Source: Phlegmacium glaucopus | Lineage: Eukaryota; Basidiomycota; Agaricomycetes; Agaricales; Cortinariaceae | Assembly (NCBI GenBank): GCA_015039465.1 | Contig: MU130364.1 | Coordinates: forward strand, 520,346 to 584,345 | Length of the DNA: 64,000 nucleotides | Direction: 5' to 3' | Part shown: positions 54,590 through 64,000 of the stretch, one piece after another | How positions within the stretch are numbered: position 1 is the stretch's first letter | How the letters are laid out: every line of letters begins with the position of its first letter | Notes under the pieces: model-generated | Told to the model about the DNA's origin: nothing | The model's database searches: none | Seen by the model: only the letters and a program-made list of their open reading frames with translations | Made by a program: the position numbers and the translations under genes

Positions 54590-55260
54590 GTGGCAGTATG
54601 GAATGCCTAAGCGAAATGCGTGCTTAGAACGGAAAGATAGCAGACAAGCGATTCGTCAAATTATGACGAATCCTGAATATTTAGAGACAAGCGTGTTGGC
54701 GAGGAGCTAGAGGCCTACATGGAGATACATAAAGAACAGGGATTGGTAAAGGAAATAATAATGAAAACAGGGTGTAGGAGGGAGGGTTGCGAAAAAGATT
54801 CGGATTCGAGTTGTGAAAATGAATACTAGTAGCGAGAATATTAGTAAGGCAAAGCCTAACAAATATAGGGCGGCGAAGCCGATGGTGAAAAGAATTCTCA
54901 CTGTGCGAGAATGAAAGGCGAAGCCTGTTATTCGAAGAGAAATGAGAATTACAGGAAAGTGACGAAGCACGATGTGCTCACCTGGGCAGTCTCTGGGGAA
55001 GCTTAGGGAAAGAAAAGATGCTAGAGACGGCCCAGGTATTATTTAACGACCTCGCCTTACAAACCCTCCGCCACTGGAACAGTATCCGCTAGACATTAGC
55101 ACATGTACCAGCGGCGGCTTGCAGGCATGTCGTCAAATGTCTGATTAAATGAAACATGGAAATGTGAAGCGGCGAGGCCGCTTCTGACTAAGCTAGGCGC
55201 AGAGGCCTCCGAAAACGCTCCTTACCCTTGGAACCCGCTTTTACGTCGAACAAACTTGGT
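54590..55260. other. CpG-rich island of unknown origin inside the repeat block
   Basis: Base composition changes sharply at both ends. Short motifs GGCGAAGCC, GGCAAAGCC and GCGGCGAGGCCGC recur. Plus-strand frames give coding-like pieces (MPKRNACLERKDSRQAIRQI, then in a shifted frame EAYMEIHKEQGLVKEIIMKT) that are soon broken. It could be a decayed piece of a mobile-element protein gene, or a transferred organelle segment, since such GC motifs occur in fungal mitochondrial spacers. Neither is shown. Confidence 0.5.
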
Positions 55261-55665
55261 GGGAACAAATGTTGAACTTAAATATTTAGTAATTTTAGTT
55301 TTTGTGCATGGACACTTTGTTTAGGGTTGGTTTATTTAACTTAAAGAAAAATGATGTATTCTAATGTGACAGAGTGATGAAGCTAGGCTATGCTAGACAG
55401 CACTGGTGTGTGCCACATGGACACAATGAAACTATAATTCACTATAGTTATGGTGATGTGACTGTAGAATACTATAATTTAGTGTGACATGACTATGACA
55501 CACTATGGGAAATCCCCAAGTTTGCTGATGTTGTATTGGAGATTGGAGTTTTTTAGAATGGATGTGATAATTCAAGTAGTTTCTTTGTTTAAAAACTGAG
55601 CTTGGGGCCCATAACCTATTGAACAAAATAAACTCAGTCTCAAGATAAAAGACTGAGGTTACAGA

Positions 55666-56233
55666 TAGTGCTTAAAAGTCCAGCCTGGTCTGGTTTTTTG
55701 ACCCTCAGGACTTTTAACCAAGACCATACATAACCAGTCCACCTCAGTCCTAGGACCTCAAAAGACTGGACTGGACCACTTAGGACCAGTTTACATTGGT
55801 TTATTTTGGTCCTAGGACTAGTCCTGGTACTAACTGGTCTTCTGCTCACAAATATATATTTTTGTATCAAAAGGGTTGTTCATTTAAATAATAGCTTCTG
55901 AAAGAGCCCAAGAACATTAAATTCCATTAAGATTTGTATTTTCTACAATAATATTAGTAAAATGTCTGATTTTAGTGAATATTTTAGAATATTTTACAGA
56001 TCTATTTATTTCTCAGACAGTTTTTATTGGCTTTTTATGATCTTTGGCTTGTTGGAAAGGGGTAAATTAGGGCTACCCTTTTGCCAGTTCAGACCGGTTA
56101 ATAGAGACCAGTCTTTGTCCGGTCTTTGATTCCTAAAAATCAAAAGACCAGACCACTGGTCTGGTCTCTTTTTGGTCCAGTCTGGTCTGGTTACAGTCTT
56201 TTTCCAGTCTCATAACTGGACTTTCAAACACTA
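55666..56233. mobile_element. 568-bp non-autonomous hAT element, copy B (complete)
   Basis: The ends TAGTGCTTAAAAGTCCAG and CTGGACTTTCAAACACTA are flanked by a perfect 8-bp duplication GTTACAGA (55658-55665 and 56234-56241). Interior shared with copy A, including GGTCC/GGACC repeats near both ends. No coding capacity. Confidence 0.9.
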
Positions 56234-56320
56234 GTTACAGAAAATATCAAATGTAACATATATAGTAAAATTACCTTCATTCTTGGGGAATGACAGTAGC
56301 AATGGTTGAGGGATTATGGA

Positions 56321-56356
56321 TCAAAAAACTGGACTGGACTGGACTTTTAAACACTA
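56321..56356. mobile_element. hAT copy A, separated 36-bp terminus
   Basis: TCAAAAAACTGGACTGG to CTTTTAAACACTA is the reverse complement of the left end of copy B. It is followed by CTTATCAG, the partner of 49062-49069. Confidence 0.85.
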
Positions 56357-56364
56357 CTTATCAG
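56357..56364 (+). repeat. 8-bp target duplication CTTATCAG, second partner
   Basis: Same octamer as at 49062-49069 but on the opposite strand, marking the two sides of one hAT insertion now separated by an inversion. Confidence 0.85.
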
Positions 56365-56491
56365 CCAATGATCTCATGCTTACAATAACAGTGGAATACC
56401 AACACTGAAATTTGAAGTCAAAAATTGGTAAGAAGGATGAAAATGTTGCCTTCTACTCCAATGATTCTGGAAAAGGATGAAAGGGAGGTTC

Positions 56492-56806
56492 TATTAGGGG
56501 ATACTCATTGTATCCACCCCTAGGTACACTTAGCATTACTTTACTTTCACTTTACTCTACGATCACATCACTTGCCACGCCTTTATGGACATCCCTTTAT
56601 TGTAGTAGTAGTTGACCCTTTGCCGATGACATTGTGAGATGTCAGTTCTATTTTTGTTATATCTTGACACATGCTGCCTTCTATTGCGTACTAGCTGTAT
56701 ATAGTCATATTTGCTCCCACGCATGTAGTATATAAGTGTAAGGTGCTTATTGAAGACAAGCACCTTAGAATTCGACTTGATTCCCAGGTCTTTATCTCCT
56801 CTAACA
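56492..56806. mobile_element. 315-bp solo LTR
   Basis: Begins TATTAGGGGATAC and ends CTCCTCTAACA, flanked by a perfect 5-bp duplication GGTTC (56487-56491 and 56807-56811) inside the copia gag. A TG start may have mutated to TA. Confidence 0.85.
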
Positions 56807-57573
56807 GGTTCAAGCTCTGGTGCAAGCTCTGGTGTGAGCTCAAGAAAGAGCAGTGTAGAATGTTTTAACTGCCACAAGAAAGGGCATTACATGGCTGATT
56901 GCTGGGCACCAGGAGGTGAGTGTTAGGGGACACTACATAGGTACACATATACACATACACACTCCATCCCACCCTTCCTCTTAGTCATACAAATGGTCAT
57001 TAGTAATCTCAACAAATGTTGCTTAGTAGTTACATGGCGTCCCTGAGTAGATACTTGTCAAACATTCTTACAAACATTTGTCCTATTTCTATTGTACTAG
57101 TCACTGTTGCCTGGACCCAGGGTAGTTACCTGGGTCCATCTGTATTGTCGTTTACAAATGACACCTTGATATTACACTTGGTTTATGGTGATATAGTGTA
57201 AATATGTATATGCACAGATATACTTATTTTTCTGGAAATATCCCTGATTTAATTATTAAAACTAAACTATCAGTGCAATCTGATACAGTAAAGAATCATT
57301 GGTATTGACTATACCAGTTGATTAAAACAGACATTGCAATGAAATAATTCATAACATAAGGCTGGAGATATTTATGGTGTGAATTCACCTAATTATCATA
57401 CTGTCTAAATTATTCCAAATTTCCTGGCTAAAACCACAAATATTGACAGCCATCAAGGAATATATTGCAATTTATGTAATTATTGAGTCTACATCAAAGT
57501 TGGGAAACTATCCATGCATTAAAAACCAATGTCTAAAGGTAGAAGATGAAGACTTCTACTTTAGCCAAAGTAA

Positions 57574-57634
57574 AGTCACAAAAGTCACAAAAGTCACAAG
57601 AGTTACAAAAGATCACAAATGTCATAGGTGTTAC
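57574..57634. repeat. AGTCACAAA short tandem repeat
   Basis: Three near-perfect AGTCACAAA units, then diverged AGTTACAAA and GATCACAAA. Confidence 0.8.
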
Positions 57635-58156
57635 AAAAGCTTACACAAGTAAACAAAGAGAGCCAGACTACTGGACACAAACCCAAAAGGGATGTTTGCA
57701 GAACAGTTACAAATAAATAGCCAAATAACAATAAAGACAATAGTAGGTTGCAGAAGGCCCAATAATGGGTCACAGCAAACCAAAGACAATGACACAAGAG
57801 TTTATTGTTTTATTTTGTATAAGTAGAGTACTACAACTTGTAAATAAATCATTAGATTGTTGTAGCTTTCTTACCAATATCAGTTGGTGTTAAAGAAATA
57901 AAGTGACAAGCCTTTCAAATCAGTAAAAGAGAAGAGAATAGTATTTTATAAGTGTATTGGTTATACTATTGGTTTATTGAAGTTAGTCTTTGAAAGTTGG
58001 ATAAATATATATAGTTTTTACAACTTTAAAGTGAAATCATTCCTGTGTGAACTTACCAATAAATTGGAATGGCTATACTTCCTAGGAAGCCCGTATCGCA
58101 ATTTCATGCACTTTATTTGTGTTCCATTACACTTATACCATAGCAAACCTATCAAT

Positions 58157-61100
58157 TAGGGCTGTGCACCGCAACCGTACACTACGGTCTACAGATCCTA
58201 CAGTACGGTTATGGTTGCCGTATCGTGGAGGTACGCTGACCCATTCTACGGTTCGGTCACGGTACGGTTGTGACTACCGTAGGATCCGTACAGCTACGGT
58301 CCGTATCGGCCATATACGGTGATCCATATTTATCAACATTCGTCTCTTTGACAACATCTTAACTAGTCAACGACAGGATCCATATTTATCAACATTCATC
58401 TCTTTGATGACGTCTTGACTAGTTTCCACCATGCCCAGAATGTGATCGCCAATGACGCATCTCTAATGATGCGCTTCTGTTCTTCCTCCTGCAAGATATC
58501 TAATTTCTAAGCCGATTTCTTGAATTATCTATGTACTGTGTTGCTCTCAGGCTCTGCTTGGTATTTCATTTCCCTTGTATCTTGCTTATGCTTTTGTTTA
58601 TAGCTGTAAAAATAGTCAGAAACCAAAATCTGACAACTTTGTTATCGGCTTTATTTAAAAAAAATTCTCTTTGAAACACTGGATTAATTGCATTCTGCCA
58701 ACGGATTTGTGCCCGGTGGGTGGTCTAAGCCCCTTTTGAGGTCATTAAGGTACGATGGAATGCAAAAGTTCAATTATAAATTTGGCTGAAATATTAGCAG
58801 TATGGGCATTAACAATTTTCATGGCTTTCGTAGCTGCTCATGTCGACGAACCAGCTCTTGACGCTACTGGACACCTCAAGGATGCATCTGAGATGGATTT
58901 CTATAATTCCGAATCAGACAATGTTCCTCTTCCTTGTAAGAATCCCGGTACGTCTCAAAAGTGGTGATTTCAATTACATACACAATTTCTAATGAACAAT
59001 TTTGCATGATAGTCCGCCCACGTCGCAGTACACGTGTATCTGCCAACAACCTTGATGTACTATTAGATGCAGAGAAACGCAATTCTGATGGCAAAATTGA
59101 GTCGAAGGCTGCCACTTCCAGGAAACCACGCAAAAACAAAAAGAAGTTGAACCATGGAGACGGCAAAGAAGACACGGACAAGGACGACCACAACTTCTTG
59201 AATACCGGCTTGGCATCTGAGAGCTCAAGCGATGAATTTTCCGTTGGAGAAGAGAACCCAGAGATTATCACGAACGTGGAGGTGAGCAATTTTCATGATT
59301 GTGTAATACTATAGCAGGCTAATATTTTCTTAAGTTAGCCTCCACGCTGCCATCAAAGTCAGTACCAACAACTGGTCGTGGTTCCGGAAAGCGCAAACGT
59401 GGAGTTGAAGTGGTGGAGATTGAAGATGACAATAGCCCTTTCCGGGTTTCTGAGCGTAATACCCCGCCAATTGGTAACTCCATTATTGAAGATGCGCAAG
59501 TTACTGAATCTAACGCTCCTCGTACAAAATGGAGTAAATCTGAGGTGTGATTCTTATTCATTGTGATAATTTCACGCGCTTAATTCATTTTGCAACAGGC
59601 TGTAAAGAAGAATCCTATACATTACTTCTATGAGCAAGTGGATCACGGAGCCAATGGGGTGGTAGGCAATCCTGGTGACAAACATTTCAAGTGCTATCAT
59701 GGCAATCGCAAAGTTCTCACATTGACGAAATCTATGAAGTATAATTTGACAAGTAAGTCGTTTCATCAAGTTTTAAAGATTATATCACAACTTTGACATG
59801 GTTAATTTGTAGCACTTGTTACCCACCTCAAACAGAACTTTCCATTGATGTTCAAGTTATTCTCTGTTCTCAAGGACCGTTCCAGTGATCAGCAAGCAAC
59901 CGCAGAAGAATTGGACATTGCTTCTGGGAAGAAAATATTGGATCCCGAGAAGGCGAAGGCTTGGTTTACGAACTTCGAGGCCGCATCGCAGAACATCCAC
60001 CAAGCTTTTCAAAAGCAAGCCGAAGTCGCAGCAGTAAGTCTATTTTTTTAAAAAAAAAGTTTTCTACTGAATCTTCTCAATTTTATTTCCTAGGGCCCTT
60101 GGGATCAAGAGAAATTCGAGCAGCTTATTTCAGAGTGGATTGTCGCCTGCGATCAACCATTTGACGAGGTTGAAAAACCAGAATTCCGCGAAATGTTGAC
60201 TTATGCTCACCATCCTTCTCCAACTCTGAAGATTCCTCACTGAGACGCTATTAGGCGTCGCATCATGCAGATGGGGGAGGACACGGTTGAGTCAACCAAG
60301 AACATGTTCAAGGTATTTTATTAATTTTATTTCGGATAAAATTGTGACAAATGTCAAATTTTAGGAGGATGTTGAGGGTAAAATTAGTCTATCCCTTGAT
60401 GCTTGGACCTCAAGTAATAATTACGCCTTTCTTGCCATCGTTGCACACTATATAAATAAGTCAGGGAACCTTGGTGCATTTTATTAATTCATTTGTTGAG
60501 CTCTTAATTTATTTTGACTTCAGAAGAGCTTCTTATTGATTTCTGGGAGCTTATTGGAGAGCATTCTGGCAAAAATATGGCTGAAGCTGTATGGGAAACT
60601 CTTATGTGATATAATATCGAGGACCGGGTGAGTATTTTAATGGCAATTTATTTTTATGGTTCTTAGCTCTTTTACTATCAAAGATATTCACATTTATGCT
60701 TGATAATGCAACAAACAATGACACAATGGTTGAGGGGATTCAGCGACATGCCGAATCACTTGGAATCAGAATGAAGGCCTCATGGGTCCACCTCCGGTGT
60801 CTGCCTCACACTGTGCATCTCGCTGCTGTCAAGGTACGTTGTTCTATTGATGTCTTTCTAATTTAATTTGTTATTTTACAGCTTCTTGAAGCAATTGGCG
60901 CAATCTTGAAAGATGATGGCAGAAAAGCAACATCTCGTAGAGGAAACTATTAAGACTCAGCAACATTTCCCTTAGACCGTCGACATGATGACGACGTCGT
61001 AGGCCTTGAAGATGGGGAAGAGCCGAGTGGTCTGTCCCTCCAGCCAGATGCTTCTGAAAGCATTTTGCAATCCGTAGACAAGGTGCTTATGTTTCTTTTG

Positions 61101-62509
61101 TGGATTGAATTCCATGTTTTAATTTTGTTTCAGCTTCGAAAAATTATTCAGGCAATTAGGTCGAGCCCCCAACGCAAGCAGGCATGGTTGAAGCAGTTGG
61201 GTAGTACTGGAACCGATCGCCAGAGTGCCCTGATGCTCATCCTCGATGTCCGAACGCATTGGTCATCTACTCATCAGATGCTTCATATGTTTTTAATCTT
61301 TTCACTTTCTAGCGTAGATTGATTTTTTATAGGTCGTGCTCTTGATTTCTCCAAAGACATTGACACATTTACGGGCAGTAATTGTGACCTTCGAGGTCTT
61401 GAGCTAGACCTGGCTGAATGGGAAGCCATCACGCTGGTTTCTAATTGGCTGAAGGCTTTTCGTTCTGCTACTACCGAAATGTCGACAACCAAGAAACCCA
61501 TGTTATCAACCGTCCACGCTATCTTTCGCGGCTTGGAAATCATGTGAAGAACATTCTTGAAACACTACCCGATACAGCTCAACCCCAGCTTCGCGATGGT
61601 CTTCTTGCAGCACACCAAAAACTGAGTGAATATTACTATCAATCTGATGCATCACCGTATTATACATGGGCTGCAAGTGCGTCCCAATTTTATGAATTTA
61701 TGATTTAATTAACTTATTATTATGTAGTACTTGATCCTCGTATCATGTATGAGGGTCTTGAAGAAGATTTTGCAACTGATCCCGACCTCCTCAGTCACCT
61801 TGCAACATCCAAAAAACAGCTTCAAGTCTTCTTCAACCGAAACTACGTCCCTCATTCTCGCCAGTCAGTTAGTTGCCAGAGCTCATCAACTTCCGTTACC
61901 TCTTCACATTCCCCGCAAAAGGTCGACTTTACTTCTAGATATCAGAAGAAAGATCACGTTGTCGTCAACGAGCTTGATGACTATTTTAAGCTCACTCGGG
62001 AAGACTTTGATACATGTGAGCCTCTTAACTGGTGGCGAGGTCGCCGCCCGCAATTTCCTACGTTATATCGACTTGTCTGTGACATTTTCTCGATTCCTGG
62101 TAAGCCATGCATGCATCTATTACTTGCATACCACTTTATAACATGGAAAGCTAGGTTCAGCTGTTGCTGTTGAGAGAATATTTTCTGGGGGACGCGATAC
62201 AATTTCTTTACGACGTGCTAGTCTCATTCCGGAAACAATTCAGGTTCTCATGTTAGTAAAACAGCATCTTAGGCTGGCACGCGTTGCTTTTGGGAAGGCT
62301 GATTGGTAAATAAATCAGTTCCTACTATTTTAAATAATTTTTGTCTGCCGTATAACCGAACCGACACCGTAGTCGGCCGTACCGTAATCCATACCGAATC
62401 GTGAAGGGCAAATATTTCTACTTACGGTTACGGTTACGGTTCCACCGTAACCGTATGGCACCCGTACGGTATATGGCCATATACCGTTACGGTTCGGTGT
62501 GCAGCCCTA
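58157..62509. mobile_element. 4.35-kb hAT transposon, complete ends, dead transposase
   Basis: The termini TAGGGCTGTGCACCG and CGGTGTGCAGCCCTA are flanked by a perfect 8-bp duplication CTATCAAT (58149-58156 and 62510-62517). Subterminal regions are packed with ACGGT/CCGTA motifs (58165-58320 and 62350-62495), as expected for transposase binding sites. The transposase lies at 58755-62309. It is much richer in CpG than the host LTR, so it arrived later. Confidence 0.92.
58755..62309 (+). pseudogene. hAT transposase, disabled
   Basis: Intron-containing hAT transposase. N-terminal acidic/basic region (VRPRRSTRVSANNLDVLLDA). BED-like zinc finger (PGDKHFKCYHGNRKVLTLTK, THLKQNF). RNase H-like core with first Asp in SLSLDAWTSSNNYAFLAIVA, second Asp in FTFMLDNATNNDTMVEGI, and the C-x2-H of LRCLPHTVHLAA. 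C-terminal dimerisation domain FPTLYRLVCDIFSIPG, AVAVERIFSGGRDTISLRRA, end GKADW. Inactivating changes: TGA at 60241, TGA at 60607, TAA at 60951 and a one-base deletion near 61538. Each stop is one C-to-T change from the codon expected by its context (CGA, CGA, CAA). Confidence 0.9.
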
Positions 62510-63040
62510 CTATCAATGGTGATAACCCTTCTCTCTAAGTCTTAGTGTTTACACAGAGATGACCCCTAACAGTGGGAAGGAAGGACAGGGTCTAAGGCAG
62601 AAGGGGAAGTTGGGAGTGAGGCCTAAAGGGGGAGACCTCTGCTGTTGTGAGAGAGAAATCTGATGAGATAGAGGAAGCTTGGATGATGATGGCCCTAGAT
62701 GATGTCTCTGAAATTGGTACTGATGAAAACATGTTGTGCAATAGTGATTTTGACAACAACTATTTGTGTGAATCGGATCAACACTTGGATTTTGATGAAA
62801 TTACAGACCTACCTGATCTCCTTGAGGATTATTTTGATGAAATATGAGACACAACCGTATAGAACACTGCCTGTACTAGTTTTACCTCTGCCCAACTCAT
62901 GAAACCAATAATGATTGAGATCAATCTATATGATTCAGGTGCTACTTGTCACATGTCTGGATTCAAGATTGAACTGGTGCCTATCACTGCTGCCGATAGA
63001 AGGATCTTTAAAGCCACTGGGAGAGGAGACATGTATATAT

Positions 63041-64000
63041 ACATTATAAATCATTGTTTGTGTTGATGTATAACACCAACCAGAGAGCAGTGGACCAGTT
63101 TTTAGGTCAAAAGACTCTCTGTTATTTGTTTAGGGAAGGCTTAGCCTTAGACTTATAACACACAGAGGTAGGGGAAAAGAATAGAGGTGATGAGGATGAG
63201 GATGAAGATGAATAGAAAGGTGACTGAGGTGAAAAAGTATAGAGAAGAGGATGAATGAGAAAGCATCTTCAGTAAGACTATAGCAGTAGACAATAGGGGA
63301 CAGCAACAGTTAAAGGCTGAAAAAGCGAACTTAGTGGAGGAATTCTCTGGAATTCCACTGAGATGATGATTGTTGGGACTAAGAAGTGAATTGAAGGGAA
63401 CTGAGAACTACCTATCCTGGTACAAAAGAGCAGTATTTATACCTTAAAGATGAGGCTATGTAGAACAATAGAAAAGAAAGAAATATGTGCTGTCAAAGGA
63501 AGAAAGATGAAGATATGACAGCTGTGAGAAGAAAAGAACAATGGAAAAGAAGAAGGAACAACCAAAAAAATTGTAAGGTGTCAAAGTGCAAGAGAAAAGA
63601 AGAAAGGCAGTGTGCACTTGACATACTGCAAGAATAATCCTTTTCTGCTGATTCATGATCCTCCTGGACTTCCTAAAGTGTCATAAAGAGGGTGGGAAGG
63701 ATCCAGGTACCATGTAAATGTAGGCTTTGGCAGTGAATGATAAGATAAGAGGTAGATAATTGAGGATAGGGGACTGAGTGTGATCCAGAAGTGAGGTATG
63801 GCAAGGTAGATAGCTGAGGGGAAAACTTGTGGGTCCATAGCCACAACAACAATGACAAAGCCTTTTACATAATGGGAGATGTAGCTGATGCATCCATAAA
63901 CAGGTCGTTCTTGAAATGATGGGTCATAGATACAATCAAATGCAAGCCGATGACCAATGCAAATAGTGGATTGATTATTTTGTTGTATTGCTAGCCAGGG
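63041..64000. other. unassigned repeat-derived sequence to window end
   Basis: Copia similarity is lost at about 63040. TGTTGATGTATAACACCAAC at 63061 looks like an LTR start, but no matching end is in the window. A GA-rich stretch (GATGAGGATGAGGATGAAGA) lies near 63190. No gene was recognised. Confidence 0.4.

Larger units (their letters stand above)
56921..62571. mobile_element. solo LTR of about 1.29 kb, split by a hAT insertion
   Basis: Starts TGTTAGGGGACAC at 56921 and ends GACCCCTAACA at 62571, with the TG...CA ends and short inverted TGTTAGGGG/CCCCTAACA of an LTR. Flanks are GTGAG (56916-56920) and GTGGG (62572-62576), a 5-bp duplication with one transition. Removing the hAT leaves 1290 bp. 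It has no coding capacity. AGTCACAAA tandem repeats lie at 57574-57600. Confidence 0.78.
56365..63040 (+). pseudogene. copia-type gag C-terminal half and protease start, interrupted
   Basis: Continues the gag of 49070-49660 in frame: NDLMLTITVEYQH (56365 on), KKDENVAFYSNDSG, then after a 315-bp LTR SSGASSGVSSRKSSVE and the CCHC knuckle CFNCHKKGHYMADCWAPGG (56812-56915). After a 1.29-kb LTR with its own insertion, it resumes GKEGQG at 62572 and reaches the aspartic protease region LYDSGATCHMSGFKIELVPI at about 62930. Stops at YQH-stop-NLKS and others are TGA where CGA is expected. Similarity is lost at about 63040, and no integrase or reverse transcriptase is visible before the window ends. 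Confidence 0.85.

Noticed and set aside
1..64000. tRNA, rRNA or snRNA genes
   Set aside because: No B-box-like GGTTCGAATCC context with a matching acceptor stem and no rRNA-like blocks were found by eye; a covariance-model scan was not possible.

Overview
The window is nuclear DNA from a filamentous fungus, most likely an agaricomycete (mushroom-forming basidiomycete). Genes are dense and cut by 45-65 bp GT-AG introns. The gene set fits this group: a GT15 mannosyltransferase, a CK1-like kinase, a PARP-domain protein, a Rua1-type zinc regulator, small secreted cysteine-rich proteins and a SAP-domain reverse-transcriptase element. The species cannot be told from the sequence.

Layout. (1) 1-11.7 kb: the end of an alpha-1,2-mannosyltransferase gene, then a tandem duplication. 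Unit A (about 1870-5051) and unit B (about 5052-9085) each hold the mannosyltransferase 3' end, a prefoldin subunit 5 gene, a small secreted six-cysteine protein gene and the 5' end of a retroelement. The prefoldin copy in unit B is dead, while both secreted-protein genes are open. A decayed SAP/reverse-transcriptase element follows (about 9.0-11.7 kb). (2) 12-47 kb: a gene-rich housekeeping block. In order it holds a 1-Cys Prx5-type peroxiredoxin, an F-box relic and an F-box-like gene, SCO1, a decayed P450, EAF3/MRG15, a divergent CK1, MAGO, SUS1/ENY2, a PARP-domain protein, mitochondrial uS10, a single-pass membrane protein, a Rua1-like regulator, a p24 cargo receptor, a GVP36-type BAR protein, a small secreted protein, valyl-tRNA synthetase and a PTC7-type mitochondrial PP2C phosphatase. 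Several pairs are head to head with 40-120 bp between start codons (MAGO/SUS1, VAS1/PTC7, Rua1-like/p24). (3) 47.3-64 kb: a CpG-poor transposon island with no intact host gene recognised.

The transposon island can be read as a history. A copia-type element is the base layer. It was hit by a non-autonomous hAT (8-bp duplication CTTATCAG), by a 315-bp LTR (GGTTC) and by a 1.29-kb LTR. The larger LTR was then split by a 4.35-kb hAT with 8-bp duplication CTATCAAT, whose transposase now has three stops and a frameshift. A 7.8-kb inversion with one end inside the first hAT put the two halves of the copia gag on opposite strands. Inside the inverted segment lies a 1.8-kb inverted-repeat element with no recognisable protein. 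It carries a decayed minisatellite of eight C-run/G-run hairpins, each followed by a T-rich stretch, and is the most unusual object in the window.

The genes do not form one pathway. Mitochondrial proteins (SCO1, uS10m, VAS1, PTC7) and mRNA/chromatin factors (EAF3, MAGO, SUS1) are well represented, and the MAGO/SUS1 pair shares one short promoter. Exon joins were read by eye from splice signals and family conservation, so exact boundaries are tentative unless stated.
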